Of a stretch of 64,000 bases of DNA, positions 27,007-36,830 are shown one piece after another. Numbering within the stretch: position 1 is the first letter of the stretch; every line of letters starts with the position of its first letter. Below the pieces are notes generated by a model, which had not been told where the DNA came from, made no database searches, and was given only the letters and a program-made list of their open reading frames with translations. The stretch is from Skermanella pratensis. GTDB lineage: Bacteria; Pseudomonadota; Alphaproteobacteria; Azospirillales; Azospirillaceae. Location: contig NZ_CP030265.1 of assembly GCF_008843145.1 (NCBI RefSeq), positions 897,001-961,000 on the forward strand, in the 5' to 3' direction. Position numbers and translations under genes: made by a program.

Positions 27007-27159
27007 TTCCAGGTGGCTGTTCTTACGTCACTCGTGTTTGCCCATCGGTTTGTTTGGGATGGCTGTTCCGTCTGCCGCCTCCATCCCGTCCCTTGGTCCA
27101 TGTATACCGGCCCAGCTCGATCAATGTCGTTGAAAATCATATGGCATGCCCTGGCGCTG

Positions 27160-27440
27160 ACTCAGTGCGTCAAGCTCTGCAGATTCGTCCATGGCATTGC
27201 GGGCCGGGTGATCGCCGGGGGTGTCCGGTTGGCGCGGAGCCCCGAGGGCGCGGAGCGCCGACCAAGTCTTCGAACGGCGCGCAGTCGCAATGGTTGGCTG
27301 CGGAGAGAGTCACGCCCGGCGGAATGCCATCGGTGACGATATGGACAGGGCGGTCGAAGCCCGACTCTGCCGCAGCCCGACTTAAGGGGCACCGCCGCCG
27401 ATCGATATCGGCCGACAAGTGATCCCCTTCACCGCACACC
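27160..27440 (-). pseudogene. IS5-like transposase remnant
   Basis: An open stretch on the - strand reads FDRPVHIVTDGIPPGVTLSAANHCDC followed by APFEDLVGAPRPRGSA. This matches the middle of IS5-family DDE transposases (VTDAxGxPLAxxLSAANxHD...), including the region around the second catalytic aspartate. There is no start, no N-terminal or C-terminal transposase domain, and no terminal repeats, so it is a decayed fragment. It lies just upstream of darT and supports an insertion history for this patch. Confidence 0.55.
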
Positions 27441-28427
27441 TTGCGCGTCGTTCGCCAGCGTCGTCTCCTCCGTCCGCTTCGGCTTGGGGTCCGCCGGGGT
27501 CCGGCCGGGCGGGATCAGGCCGTCACGCCGGCGCAGCAGGTTGTGGATGGCGGTCGCCGCGACCGCCGCCTGACCCATGGAGACGGAGATCTGGTTCAGG
27601 CCCTCCACCACGTCGCCGACGGCGTAGAAACCGGGGACGGAGGTTTGGCAGTGGCTGTCCACGACCAGGCGGCCCTGGCTGCTCATCTCGGCGCCGAGCT
27701 GGCCGGCGAGGGTCGAGCGGGCCAGCGTGCCGAGGGCGGAATAGAGCGTGTCGAAGGCCAGCTCCGTGCCGTTCTTCAAGATCACCTTGGTGATCCGGCC
27801 GGCCTCCTCGGTCACCCGCTCCACCTGTTCCTCGACGATCGCGACGCCCAGGTTGGACAGTTTCGCCCTGTCCTCGGCCGTCAGGTTCATGGGCGTGCCG
27901 AGCGTCAGCAGGGTCAGGTCCGATGTGTAGCCCCGGATGAACAGCACCTCGCCCATGGCGTCGCGGCCGTGGCCGATCACCGCCACCTTGCGGTCGATCA
28001 CCTCGTAGGCGTCGCAGATCGGGCAGACGCGGATCAGCCCGCGCTGGACCGTGTCGAACAGGTTGGGCAGGCGGGGCTGGTCGTCGATCACGCCGGTGGC
28101 GAGGATGACGGTCTCGGCGTCCAGCTCGACGCCGTCGGCGGTGGTGGCGCGGAAGCCGTGCTCGCCCAGGCGGCGGAGGGACGCGATCGAGCCGGTCTCG
28201 ATGCGGGCGCCGTACTGCCGGGCCTGGCACCGCATCCGCTCCAGCAGCTCGATGCCGTTGATGCCCTCCATGAAGCCCGCATGATTGTGGGAGGTCGGGA
28301 TCCAGGCGCAACGGCTCTTGTCCTCGTCCACCACCAGGGTGCTGCGCCTGAAACGCACGAGGTAGATGGCTGCCGTCAGTCCGCCGGGTCCGCCGCCGAC
28401 GATCAGGCAATCGAGCATGCCGGTCAT
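27429..28427 (-). CDS. Thioredoxin-reductase-like FAD/NAD(P) oxidoreductase
   Basis: A 332-residue two-domain flavoprotein. FAD motif LIVGGGPGGLTAAIYL (8-23), redox pair CPIC (VCPICDAYEVIDRKVAVIG), and C-terminal GFYAVGDVVEGLNQISVSMGQAAVAATAIHN. It has the layout of TrxB, but CPIC in place of CATC and a longer charged tail (PKPKRTEETTL) put it in a divergent branch. Whether it reduces thioredoxin is unknown. A strong hairpin separates it from glcB upstream. Confidence 0.85.
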   Translation of the reverse strand: MTGMLDCLIVGGGPGGLTAAIYLVRFRRSTLVVDEDKSRCAWIPTSHNHAGFMEGINGIELLERMRCQARQYGARIETGSIASLRRLGEHGFRATTADGVELDAETVILATGVIDDQPRLPNLFDTVQRGLIRVCPICDAYEVIDRKVAVIGHGRDAMGEVLFIRGYTSDLTLLTLGTPMNLTAEDRAKLSNLGVAIVEEQVERVTEEAGRITKVILKNGTELAFDTLYSALGTLARSTLAGQLGAEMSSQGRLVVDSHCQTSVPGFYAVGDVVEGLNQISVSMGQAAVAATAIHNLLRRRDGLIPPGRTPADPKPKRTEETTLANDAQGVR

Positions 28428-28502
28428 GGTTCTTTCGACTCCAACGCTATGGCTGAAGCCATCAACGGGACTCGGTGCCGGCCGTTCCCGGTTACTTCGA
28501 GA

Positions 28503-28540
28503 GGGCGTGACGCCGGGATGCCGGTTCCCGGGTCACGCCC
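28503..28540. terminator. Strong hairpin after glcB
   Basis: Outer 9-base-pair stem (28503-28511 with 28532-28540) stacked on a 6-base-pair inner stem (28513-28518 with 28526-28531). It lies 12 bases past the glcB stop on the - strand. There is no T tract, so it may end or stabilise the transcript. Confidence 0.55.
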
Positions 28541-28551
28541 GCAGGCCGGGA

Positions 28552-30743
28552 TCAGCCGGCCAGCTTGGCCTTCAACTCGCGCCGGCGCCGGTGCAGGACC
28601 GGCTCGGTGTAGCCGTTGGGCTGCTCGCGGCCCTTCAGGACGAGGTCGAGGGCCGCCTGGAAGGCGATGCTACCGTCGAAGTCATCGGCCATCGGGCGGT
28701 AGTCCGGGTCGCCGGCGTTCTGCCGGTCGACCACCGCCGCCATCCGCTTCATCGTCTCGATCACCTGCGCTTCCGAGCAGATGCCGTGGCGCATCCAGTT
28801 GGCGATGTGCTGGCTGGAGATACGGAGCGTCGCGCGGTCCTCCATCAGGCCGACATTGTTGATGTCGGGCACCTTGGAGCAGCCGACGCCGTGGTCGATC
28901 CAGCGGACCACGTAGCCCAGGATGCCCTGCGCGTTGTTGTCCAGTTCCTGCTGGATCGCCTCGGGCGTCCAGTTCGGCCGCTCGACCAGCGGGATGGTCA
29001 GGATCTCGTCCAACTTGGCCCGCTTCCTCCCGGCAAGCTCGGCCTGGCGCGCGGCCACGTCGACCTTGTGGTAGTGCAGCGCATGGAGCGTCGCGGCGGT
29101 GGGCGAGGGGACCCAGGCGGTGTTGGCGCCGGCCTGCGGGTGGCCGATCTTGGTCGCCAGCATCTCGGCCATGCGGTCGGGCATCGCCCACATGCCCTTG
29201 CCGACCTGCGCCTTGCCCTTCAGCCCGGCGGCAAGCCCGGTGTCGACGTTCCAGTCCTCATAGGCCTTGATCCAGTTGGCACCCTTCATGTCGCCCTTGC
29301 GCAGCACGGCGCCGGCTTCCATGCAGGTGTGGATCTCGTCGCCGGTGCGGTCCAGGAACCCGGTGTTGATGAAGGCGACGCGGTCCTTGGCGGCCCGGAT
29401 GCACTCCTTGAGGTTCACCGTGGTGCGACGCTCCTCGTCCATGATGCCCATCTTGATCGAGTACCGCGGCAGGCCCAGCGCTTCCTCGACCCGGCCGAAC
29501 AGCTCGTCGGCGAAGGCCACTTCCTCGGGGCCGTGCATCTTGGGCTTGACGATGTAGAGCGAGCCGGCGCGGCTGTTGCGCAAGGCCCCGTTAGCCGCCG
29601 CGTTGGTGCCCTTGATGTCGTGCATCGCGATCAGCGTCGTGAACACCGCGTCCAGGATGCCTTCCGGCGCCTCGCTGCCGTCGTTGAGCTTGACCGCGTC
29701 GATGGTCATCAGGTGGCCGACGTTGCGCACCAGCATCAGGCTGCGGCCGGGCAGGGTCAGTTCGCCGCCGTCGGGCCTGGTATAGGTGCGGTCCGGGTTC
29801 AGCCGGCGCTCGATCCGCTTGCCGCCCTTCTCCAGGGTGGCGCTGAGCTTGCCGGTCATCAGGCCGAGCCAGTTGCGGTAGACGGTGACCTTGTCCTCCG
29901 CGTCGACCGCGGCGACCGAGTCCTCGCAGTCCATGATGGTGGTCAGCGCCGACTCCGCCACGACGTCGGCTATGCCGGCCGGGTCGTCCTTGCCGATGAA
30001 GTGCCGGCGGTCGAACCGGATCTCCAGGTGCAGGCCGTGGTTGGCCAGCAGCACGGCGGACGGGGAATCCGCGTCGCCCTGGTAGCCCGCGAACCGTGCC
30101 GGGTCCTTCAGGCCGGTGGTGCGGCCGTCCTTGAGCGTGACGGCCAGCTTGCCGTCCGCGGCGGCGTAGCCGGCGGCATCGGCGTGGGAGCCTTCGGCGA
30201 GCGGCGCCGCCTCGTCCAGCACCTGGCGCGCGAAGGCGATCACCTTGGCGCCGCGATGGGGATCGTAGCCGCCGACCGGCGTCTTCCCGTCGTCGGGGGG
30301 ATGGCGTCGGTGCCGTAGAGCGCGTCGTACAGGCTGCCCCAGCGGGCGTTCGCCGCGTTCAGCGCATAGCGGGCGTTCATGACCGGAACGACCAGCTGGG
30401 GGCCGGCGACCGTCGAGATCTCGGGATCGACGTTGGCGGTCGCGGCGGAGAAGTCCTCGCCTTCGGGCAGCAGGTAGCCGATCTCGCGCAGGAAGCCCTT
30501 GTATTCCTCCAGGTCGATCGGACGGCCGCGATGCTCGCCGTACCAAGCGTCGATCCTGGCCTGCAGCTCGTCGCGCCTGGCCAGGAGCGCGCGGTTCCGG
30601 GGCGTCAGGTCGTGCAGAATGGAGTCTAGCGCGGCCCACAGCTGGCTGGGCTCCACACCGGTTCCGGGCAGCGCTTCCTTTTCGATGAATTCGTGAAGCT
30701 CGGCGGCGACCTGCAGTCCGCCGATCTGGATCCAATCACTCAA
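28552..30743 (-). CDS. glcB: Malate synthase G (one-base frameshift)
   Basis: Condenses glyoxylate with acetyl-CoA to malate in the glyoxylate route. About 730 residues when repaired, matching GlcB length. It starts with [25 protein letters not shown] and carries [14 protein letters not shown], the glyoxylate-site region [18 protein letters not shown] and [26 protein letters not shown]. The frame breaks at the G run 30295-30300; one added G gives a continuous [17 protein letters not shown] take TTG at 30743 as the start, because a perfect AGGAGG (30752-30757 on the complementary strand) sits eight bases before it; ATGs further upstream lack one. Confidence 0.93.
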
Positions 30744-31061
30744 AACCCCATCCTCCTGCATTTCATTCGTATACATCTCGACTCGTCCGGCACGCGGCCG
30801 AAGCGCATGCCCCATATATAGTCAGGCCAAGCGTGTTTGTGCACTGCGTCATCGCCAGAGTCAAAAATGCAGTCGGCATGGCCGGTGATTCCGGGATTGC
30901 GGCCGGAGTTGCGGCGCGGGCCGGCCGGGGTCTATAGGTCCGGCACGGGAACCCGTCGTTGCAAGTCCGGACGGGCTGCCCCACATCATCGCCACCGCCG
31001 CAGCTCCCGGAACCGGGTTCCGGGGCTGCAACGCTCGAAATCACCATGGAGACGAGAGACC
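30744..31061. promoter_or_regulatory. Divergent spacer between glcB and the DUF2780 gene
   Basis: About 320 bases between divergent starts. It must hold both promoters; I see no clear operator palindrome and no coding sequence in it. Confidence 0.4.
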
Positions 31062-31589
31062 ATGCGGCCATTCCTTCCCTCGCGGGTCCTGCTGCTCGCA
31101 ACCGCCCTGATGCTGGTCGTTGCGGCCGGTCTGCCCCGCGCCGCCGACGCGGCCGACGCCGGGGGGCTGGTCAGCGCGCTGACGTCTCAGCTCGGCGTCA
31201 GCAAGCCGCAGGCGGAGGGAGGCGCCGGCGCGCTGTTCAACCTCGCCAAGCAGCGCATGAACCCCGACCAGTTCGGCCAGGTGGAGAACCAGGTGCCGGG
31301 CATCGGCGGGCTGATGGGCGCCGCACCCGGCGGGTCGAAGGTCGGCGGATCGACGAGCGGCGGGTCGGATGGCGGCGGCCTGGCCGGCATGACGTCCGGC
31401 GCGCTCGGCGGCATGACCGGCGGGAGCGGCGGCGGCCTCGGTGCCCTGGCCCCGCTGGCGGGATCCTTCTCGTCCCTCGGCCTGTCGCCGGACATGGCGA
31501 CCAAATTCTTGCCGGTGGTCCTGGAATACCTCAACTCCAGCGGCGGGGGCGGGGCCGCCGGCCTGCTGAAGGGCGCCCTGACGGGCTGA
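31062..31589 (+). CDS. DUF2780 (VcgC/VcgE-like) exported protein
   Basis: A 175-residue protein with a signal peptide (about 1-27) and the DUF2780 pattern: a helix with LVSALTSQLGVSKPQAEGGAGALFNLAK, QVENQVPGIGGLM, a Gly/Ser-rich flexible middle, and a C-terminal FSSLGLSPDMATKFLPVVLEYLNSSGG. Function is unknown. It is divergent from glcB and followed 34 bases later by a UbiC-like gene. Confidence 0.82.
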   Translation: MRPFLPSRVLLLATALMLVVAAGLPRAADAADAGGLVSALTSQLGVSKPQAEGGAGALFNLAKQRMNPDQFGQVENQVPGIGGLMGAAPGGSKVGGSTSGGSDGGGLAGMTSGALGGMTGGSGGGLGALAPLAGSFSSLGLSPDMATKFLPVVLEYLNSSGGGGAAGLLKGALTG

Positions 31590-31623
31590 CGGGCGCCGGC
31601 CAGCGCACGGGGCGCCCGATCAC

Positions 31624-32133
31624 ATGGCTGCCGTCCTCGCCGACTATGGCGCCTTCGCGCACGAGCTGGTGCCGGCCTCGGCGCTTCCGGACCGGTTCCG
31701 CGCGCTGTTGGACCACGGCCAGTCGATGACCGCCGTGCTCGCCGACCATTGGCGGGCCGAAATCTTCGCCGATGTCGCCTGCCACGACCTGGCCGCAGGG
31801 ACGGCGGCCCTGGTCCGCCGGGTCGTCCTGATGACGGAACCCGGCCGCCTGCCGGTCGAGATCGCGGAGATCCGGGTGGAACCCGGAGCGTTCGACGAGG
31901 CGCTCCTGCGGCGACTCGCCGGAACTTCGGTCCCGTTCGGCCGATCGCTTCAGCGGGAGGGGATCGCTTTCGCCACCGAGCCGGTCGCCTTCTTCAGGGT
32001 GGTGGCGGCCGGAGTCCTGGCCGTGGCCGGGCAGGTGGAGGAGGGCACCGTCCTGTTCGGGCGGCGGGCCAGACTTCTCGGCCGTGACGGCCGGCTGCTG
32101 GCCGAAACCGTGGAGATACTGCCGCGGGCCTGA
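31624..32133 (+). CDS. Chorismate-lyase-like (UbiC/DUF98 fold) protein
   Basis: A 169-residue protein. LLDHGQSMTAVLADHW, the central RRVVLMTEPGRLPVEIAEIRVEPGAF and PFGRSLQREGIAF follow the order of motifs in chorismate pyruvate-lyases (ligand-pocket MT, R-V-x-L strand, late G-x-x-L). No ubi gene is near. I would call it a UbiC-fold protein, with the reaction unproven. Confidence 0.5.
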   Translation: MAAVLADYGAFAHELVPASALPDRFRALLDHGQSMTAVLADHWRAEIFADVACHDLAAGTAALVRRVVLMTEPGRLPVEIAEIRVEPGAFDEALLRRLAGTSVPFGRSLQREGIAFATEPVAFFRVVAAGVLAVAGQVEEGTVLFGRRARLLGRDGRLLAETVEILPRA

Positions 32134-32143
32134 CCCGCCGCGC

Positions 32144-32763
32144 TCAGGAGAGGGTTCCGATCAGGCGGGCGACCTCCGCTGCGCGGACCTGCCACAGCGC
32201 CGAGCCGGTTTCCATCTCGTCCCGCGCCGAACCGGCCTGCGACATGACGACCGTCTTGCTTCCCGGAAACCGGGCGGCCAGGGCCGGCGAGGCCGTGATG
32301 ATCAGATCGGCCCGCCGCGCGAGTTCGCCTTCCAGCTGCTCCAGCGGGCAGTGCGCGACTCCGCCGTGCCGTCCGAAGTCGGTGTCGCAGTGATAGACCA
32401 CGGCATGTTCGTCCAGCTCGCCGACCGCGTCGACCGCCGTCGGCGCGACGTCAGCAGAATCGGCCGCCGCACGTCCAGGGCTGACATGGCGGTGCGGATC
32501 TGGTGGCCGAGCAGTTGCTGGTTGGCCGCCCGGGCGGCTTGATCGGTCGGGAAGGGCAGCGTCAGCGGGACCAGGATCCTGTCCGGCCGGTAGCCGTCCC
32601 CGGGCGGCGCGGTCTTCAGGCGGGGGCAGGTCGGGCAGCAGCCGAGGGTGGGTGAATTGACCCAGACCACCTTGCGTCCGGCGCCGAGATGGCGGACCAG
32701 ATGATAGGTGCCGCTTGACGGCCAACCCCAGTTTTCCCCGAAGACGACAAGATCTATGCTCAT
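32144..32763 (-). CDS. Short glycosyltransferase-like protein (one-base frameshift)
   Basis: About 206 residues when repaired. The N-terminus (LVVFGENWGWPSSGTYHLVRHLGAGRKVVWVNSP) and APTAVDAVGELDEHAVVYHCDTDFG, ADLIITASPALAARFPG match the first Rossmann domain of TuaH-like glycosyltransferases. The frame change lies near 32446, where one added base joins both parts. The second, nucleotide-sugar-binding domain is absent: the frame ends about 40 residues after the first domain. It may be a natural N-domain protein or a remnant. Confidence 0.6.
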
Positions 32764-33116
32764 GCCGCTGTGCTCCCAGTGAGTGCCTTGCCCTGGGCAG
32801 CCGGGATTGCATGGATCGTGCCGTTTGGATTAGTACCGGAGGAATAAGGATTCCGACGGACCGGAACGGGCTCCGGTTTGCGATTCGCAATTCAGATTGC
32901 TTGAGCGGCCCGCGGCTTTCACAATTTTCCGCGGGCCTTGCGAATTGCCACGCGGACTGCGGCGCTGCCGATCGCTCAGGTACGGGATCGCGGCGGAACG
33001 GGGCGGGGACATGCGTGTTCCTGCCCGGCCAATTTCGGGATGTATATCCGGCATTGCCATGCAATCCTGCGCCGTCAACCTTTGATTATCAGCACCTTCC
33101 CTTGGACGAGCCTCTC
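32764..33116. repeat. Nested inverted repeats in a gene-free spacer
   Basis: A 353-base divergent spacer. It holds a nested hairpin: outer arms ATTCGCAA/TTGCGAAT (32883-32890 and 32938-32945) around inner arms GGCCCGCGG/CCGCGGGCC (32907-32915 and 32929-32937). No gene is visible. Both flanking promoters should lie here. Confidence 0.6.
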
Positions 33117-34891
33117 ATGTCATTCAGCCAGGCAGCCGCCTTCTCTATCGTGATCGGCATGGTCGCTCTGCTGGTCTGGGACCGGATCCGCTACGACGTC
33201 GTGGCGCTCGGCGCGCTGCTGGCCGCCGTGGTCTGCGGGATCGTCCCGGTCGACAAGGCCTTCAGCGGGTTCAGCGACGACATCGTGATCATCGTGGCGT
33301 CCGCCCTGGTGGTCAGCGCCGCGGTCGGCCGTTCCGGCATCGTCGAGATGATGCTCCAGCCCTTCGTCGGCCACATGAAGACCACCAACTCCCAGGTCGC
33401 GATCCTGGTGTCGATCGTGACGGTGCTGTCGGGCTTCATGAAGAACATCGGCGCGCTGGCGATCTTCATGCCGATCGCCTTCCAGATTTCGCGGCGGACC
33501 GGCAAGCCGGCGTCGCGCCTGCTGATGCCGCTGTCGTTCGGGTCCCTGCTGGGCGGCGTCGCGACCCTGGTCGGAACCTCGCCCAACATCATCGTGTCGC
33601 GCATGCGCGAGGACATCGTGGGCGAGCCGTTCCGCATGTTCGACTTCGCTCCGGTCGGGGTCGGGCTCGCCGCGGCCGGCGTGACCTTCCTGGTGTTCGG
33701 CTGGCGCCTGCTGCCGCGCAAGCGCGGAGGCGGTCCCAGCGACCAGATGTTCTCGATCGAGGACTACACGACCGAGGCGCGCCTGACGCCCGGTTCGACG
33801 CTGGTCGGCAAGACCGTGTTCGATCTCGAAACCATGGCCGAGGCCGACATCACGGTCGCGGGCATCATCCGCGAGGGGTACCGGCGCTACGTGCCGTCCG
33901 GAACCTGGACCCTGTTCGCCGACGACATCCTGGTGCTGGAGGGCGAAACGCACGCCCTGGAGAAGCTCGTCAAGGACGCCAGGCTGGAACTGGTCGGCAT
34001 GAAGAAGGACGGGAAGGTCGCGTCGGCCCGGCGCGGCGAGGTCGGCATGGTCGAGGCGGTGGTGACCCAGGGATCCCAGATGATCGGCCGGTCTGCCGAG
34101 CAGCTCAGCCTGCGCGAACGGTTCGGGGTCAATCTGGTCGCGGTCAGCCGGCGCGGCCGGCAGATCAGCCAGCGCCTGCGCCGGCTCCGATTCCAACAGG
34201 GCGACCTGCTGGTGCTCCAGGGCATCAAGGACGCCATGCCGGAAGCCCTGGCGACGCTCGGCTGCCTGCCGCTCGCCGAGCGGAACCTGCAACTCGGCCG
34301 CAAGCGCCACGTCTATCTGCCGGTCTCCGTGCTGGCGGTCGCCATGATCCTGGTATCGCTCCAGCTGGTGGGCGTCACCATAGCCTTCTTCGGGGCCGCG
34401 GTGGTTCTGCTGGTGACCCGCGTCCTGAGCCCGCAGGAAGCGTACGAAGTGGTCGATTGGCCGATCCTGATCCTGCTTGGAGCGCTGATCCCGGTCAGCG
34501 ACGCGCTGCGCACCACCGGCGGCACGGACCTGATCGCCGCCTGGCTGTCGGGCGCCGCCGCGATGCTGCCGCCCCTGGGCGCGCTGGGGCTGATCCTGAC
34601 GGTCGCGATGGCGGTGACGCCGTTCCTCAACAATGCCGCGACGGTGCTGGTGATGGCGCCGATCGGCGCGGGCCTGGCGCAGCGGCTGGGACTCAACCCC
34701 GATCCGTTCCTGATGGCGGTGGCGGTCGGCGCCGCGTGCGATTTCCTCACCCCGATCGGCCACCAGTGCAACACGCTGGTGATGGGGCCGGGGGATATCG
34801 TTTCGGGGATTACTGGCGGCTGGGCCTGCCGCTTTCGGTGCTGGTCGTCGTGCTCGGCACGTTCCTGATCAGCGTGTTCTGGCCCATGTGA
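33117..34891 (+). CDS. SLC13-family transporter with two TrkA_C domains (one-base frameshift)
   Basis: About 591 residues when repaired. Two membrane halves of the CitMHS/SLC13 type (FMKNIGALAIFMPIA and TPFLNNAATVLVMAPIGAGLA are the paired hairpin motifs; GTSPNIIVSRM and TPIGHQCNTLVMGPGGYRFGDYW line the pore) flank two cytosolic TrkA_C modules (about 205-385). It imports anions such as dicarboxylates or sulfate; the substrate is unknown. The frame breaks at the G run 34790-34794: one added G yields GPGGYRFGDYWRLGLPLSV and a normal end at 34891. Confidence 0.9.
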
Positions 34892-34922
34892 ACCTGGGGA
34901 TCGAACCTGGGGATCGAACCTG
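34891..34922. repeat. 13-base tandem repeat after the SLC13 gene
   Basis: AACCTGGGGATCG occurs twice in tandem (34891-34903, 34904-34916) plus AACCTG, starting at the stop codon of the transporter gene. Confidence 0.8.
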
Positions 34923-34960
34923 CGGTGAGAACCCATGGACGAAGCCGGCCCAGGAAGGCA

Positions 34961-35004
34961 GGCACCGGCGCTGGCGCGACCTGCGTCGCGTCAGCGCCGG
35001 TGCC
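34961..35004. terminator. 20-bp hairpin between convergent SLC13 and csp genes
   Basis: Arms of 20 bases (34961-34980 and 34985-35004) pair with only one G-T wobble around a CTGC loop. It lies between two convergent genes. There is no T tract on either strand, so it is a probable shared transcript end or an extragenic palindrome. Confidence 0.6.
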
Positions 35005-35063
35005 GGATCCCCGGACCGGCTTCGATTCCCTGATCGACCCGTTCTCCCGGTCGCGGGCCTTGG

Positions 35064-35273
35064 TCAGACCCGCTTCAGGTTGACGGCCGAGGTCTTCCCC
35101 TTGCGGGGGTCGTTCTCGAGGTCGAAGCTGACGGTGTCACCGTCGTTGAGGCCGCTCATGCCCGAGCGCTCGACGGCGGAGATGTGAACGAAGACGTCGG
35201 GCCCACCCTGATCGGGCTGGATGAAGCCATACCCTTTCGTGGCATTGAACCATTTGACGGTACCAGTCGGCAT
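35064..35273 (-). CDS. cspA: Cold shock protein
   Basis: A 69-residue single OB-fold RNA chaperone with both RNA-binding motifs, KGYGFI and VFVHISAVE. The start at 35273 has a GGAG Shine-Dalgarno; upstream in-frame codons do not fit the family. A 237-base spacer upstream could hold the long regulated leader usual for csp genes, but I could not identify a cold box. Confidence 0.95.
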   Translation of the reverse strand: MPTGTVKWFNATKGYGFIQPDQGGPDVFVHISAVERSGMSGLNDGDTVSFDLENDPRKGKTSAVNLKRV

Positions 35274-35510
35274 TTTCTTGGTCTCCCTGACCGTATTATC
35301 AATCGCCCCAACCCTGTCTCGCCTTACGGCATGTTGCAAGCCGCAAATGTCACGAATGGCGCGCGCGACAGTGGTATGCCTTCTCGACAATCTTTCTTGC
35401 AGCCTTCCCGTGCAAGCGTGACCTTCCGGCTGCCCGCGTGTTCTGTGATGTCGAAGGGTCGCAACGGTGCCGATCCATAGCATTTATCCGAAGCACCAGG
35501 GAAAGATCAG

Positions 35511-36449
35511 ATGACAGGACATCGTCCGCTGCGAGAGGGTGTGTACGACACATCCAATGGAACCGGTGCCCGCAGGGGGAGCCTTTCCGACACGGTCGCG
35601 GTTCAGCCCGGCCTTTATCGCAGGATTTCATGGGGCGCCGTGCTCGGCGGCACGCTGATGGTGGTGGCGGTCCAGCTGCTCCTCAGCATGCTGGGCCTGG
35701 GCCTCGGCCTGACCACGATCGATCCGGCGCAGGGGGCGGCGGGGACCCCCGAAGCGTCCACCATGGGCACCACCGCCGTCGTATGGTGGGCCGTCAGCTA
35801 TCTGGTGGCTCTGATCATTGGCGGCTACGTCGCCGCGCGCCTGGCGGGTGCGTTCGAGAAGACCGACGGCGTGCTGCACGGGTTGCTGACCTGGGCGCTG
35901 GCCCTGGTGGTCAGCTTCTGGCTTTTGACCTCCGCGATCGGCAGCGTGATCGGCGGCGCCTTCAACGTGGTCGGCAACGCCGTTTCCGGGATCTCCAGCA
36001 CGGTGGCCGACGCCGTTCCGCAGATCGCCGATGCCAGCGGCCTCTCCGCCGAGCAGATCCAGCAGCGGGCCCAGAGCCTGATGCGGCCGGCCGACCAGAC
36101 CGGGCAGAGCCCGGAGGCGGCGCAGAACGAACTGGTTTCGCTGGTTCCGCGAATCGTCAGCGGCGGCCAGGAAGGCGAGCAGGCCCAGCAGCGCGCGGTC
36201 CAGATCGTCAGCCAGCAGGCCGGCATCAGCGAAGACGAGGCTCGCGCCCGAGTCGACCAGCTTCGCCAGCAGGCCGAGCAGACCGCTCAGCAGGCCGAGC
36301 AGACCGCCCGCCAGGCGGCGGACACCACCGCCAACGCGGTGAGCCAGGCGTCGCTCTGGGGCTTCGGCGCCCTGCTGCTGGGGGCGATCGCCGCCGCCAT
36401 CGGCGGTGCCTCGGGGACTCGCCGCCGCGACGACCTGACCGTGGCGTAA
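35511..36449 (+). CDS. Membrane protein with coiled-coil insert, unknown function
   Basis: A 312-residue protein with four predicted transmembrane helices (about 40-68, 88-112, 120-150 and 278-300). Between the third and fourth is a Gln/Ala-rich helical region with a short internal repeat (QQAEQT repeated around 255-270). The pattern is that of PhnA-like/YrzE-type alphaproteobacterial envelope proteins. It stands alone, with its own terminator. Confidence 0.75.
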   Translation: MTGHRPLREGVYDTSNGTGARRGSLSDTVAVQPGLYRRISWGAVLGGTLMVVAVQLLLSMLGLGLGLTTIDPAQGAAGTPEASTMGTTAVVWWAVSYLVALIIGGYVAARLAGAFEKTDGVLHGLLTWALALVVSFWLLTSAIGSVIGGAFNVVGNAVSGISSTVADAVPQIADASGLSAEQIQQRAQSLMRPADQTGQSPEAAQNELVSLVPRIVSGGQEGEQAQQRAVQIVSQQAGISEDEARARVDQLRQQAEQTAQQAEQTARQAADTTANAVSQASLWGFGALLLGAIAAAIGGASGTRRRDDLTVA

Positions 36450-36469
36450 CGGCTTCCGGCCGAGACATC

Positions 36470-36507
36470 GGGACCGGCCGGCTTCAATCGGCCGGTTCCT
36501 TTGTATT
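36470..36507 (+). terminator. Intrinsic terminator
   Basis: An 11-base-pair stem with one G-T pair (36470-36480 with 36489-36499), eight-base loop, then TTTGTATT. It lies 21 bases after the stop of the preceding membrane-protein gene. Confidence 0.85.
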
Positions 36508-36566
36508 AACGCTTTTGCGTCATGATGCGGGTTCCCGTCGCCTTAACCGGTTCGAAGGCCCGCATC

Positions 36567-36749
36567 ATGTCCTCCACCCTCTGGATGCTCGTCTGCCTGT
36601 ATCTGATCATCGCTGCCGTTTCCGTGATGGAAGCCGGCTTCGTGACGAGCCGACCAAGCCGCGGGGCTCCTTTCGCCGTGTGTGTCGTCGCCCTGCTGCA
36701 TGGCCTGGGATGGCCCCTGCGCATGGCCCTCGGCGCCCGCCGGCCGTGA
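36567..36749 (+). CDS. Small membrane protein, unknown
   Basis: A possible 60-residue protein with two hydrophobic helices (LWMLVCLYLIIAAVSVMEAG and APFAVCVVALLHGLGWPL). It lies between a terminator and the SET gene and reads in the direction of both neighbours. Support is only the hydrophobic pattern and a weak AAGG upstream. Confidence 0.4.
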   Translation: MSSTLWMLVCLYLIIAAVSVMEAGFVTSRPSRGAPFAVCVVALLHGLGWPLRMALGARRP

Positions 36750-36830
36750 TCGGCCGGATTGGTTAGTTAACTCATAATTAACTATGGCCCGCCACCCTGG
36801 GCGCTCCTGGCGCTTGATTTCGGGTGGGAG

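Noticed and set aside
27007-27428. Complete insertion sequence upstream of darT
   Set aside because: Only an internal transposase segment is recognisable; no terminal inverted repeats, start codon or full DDE set.
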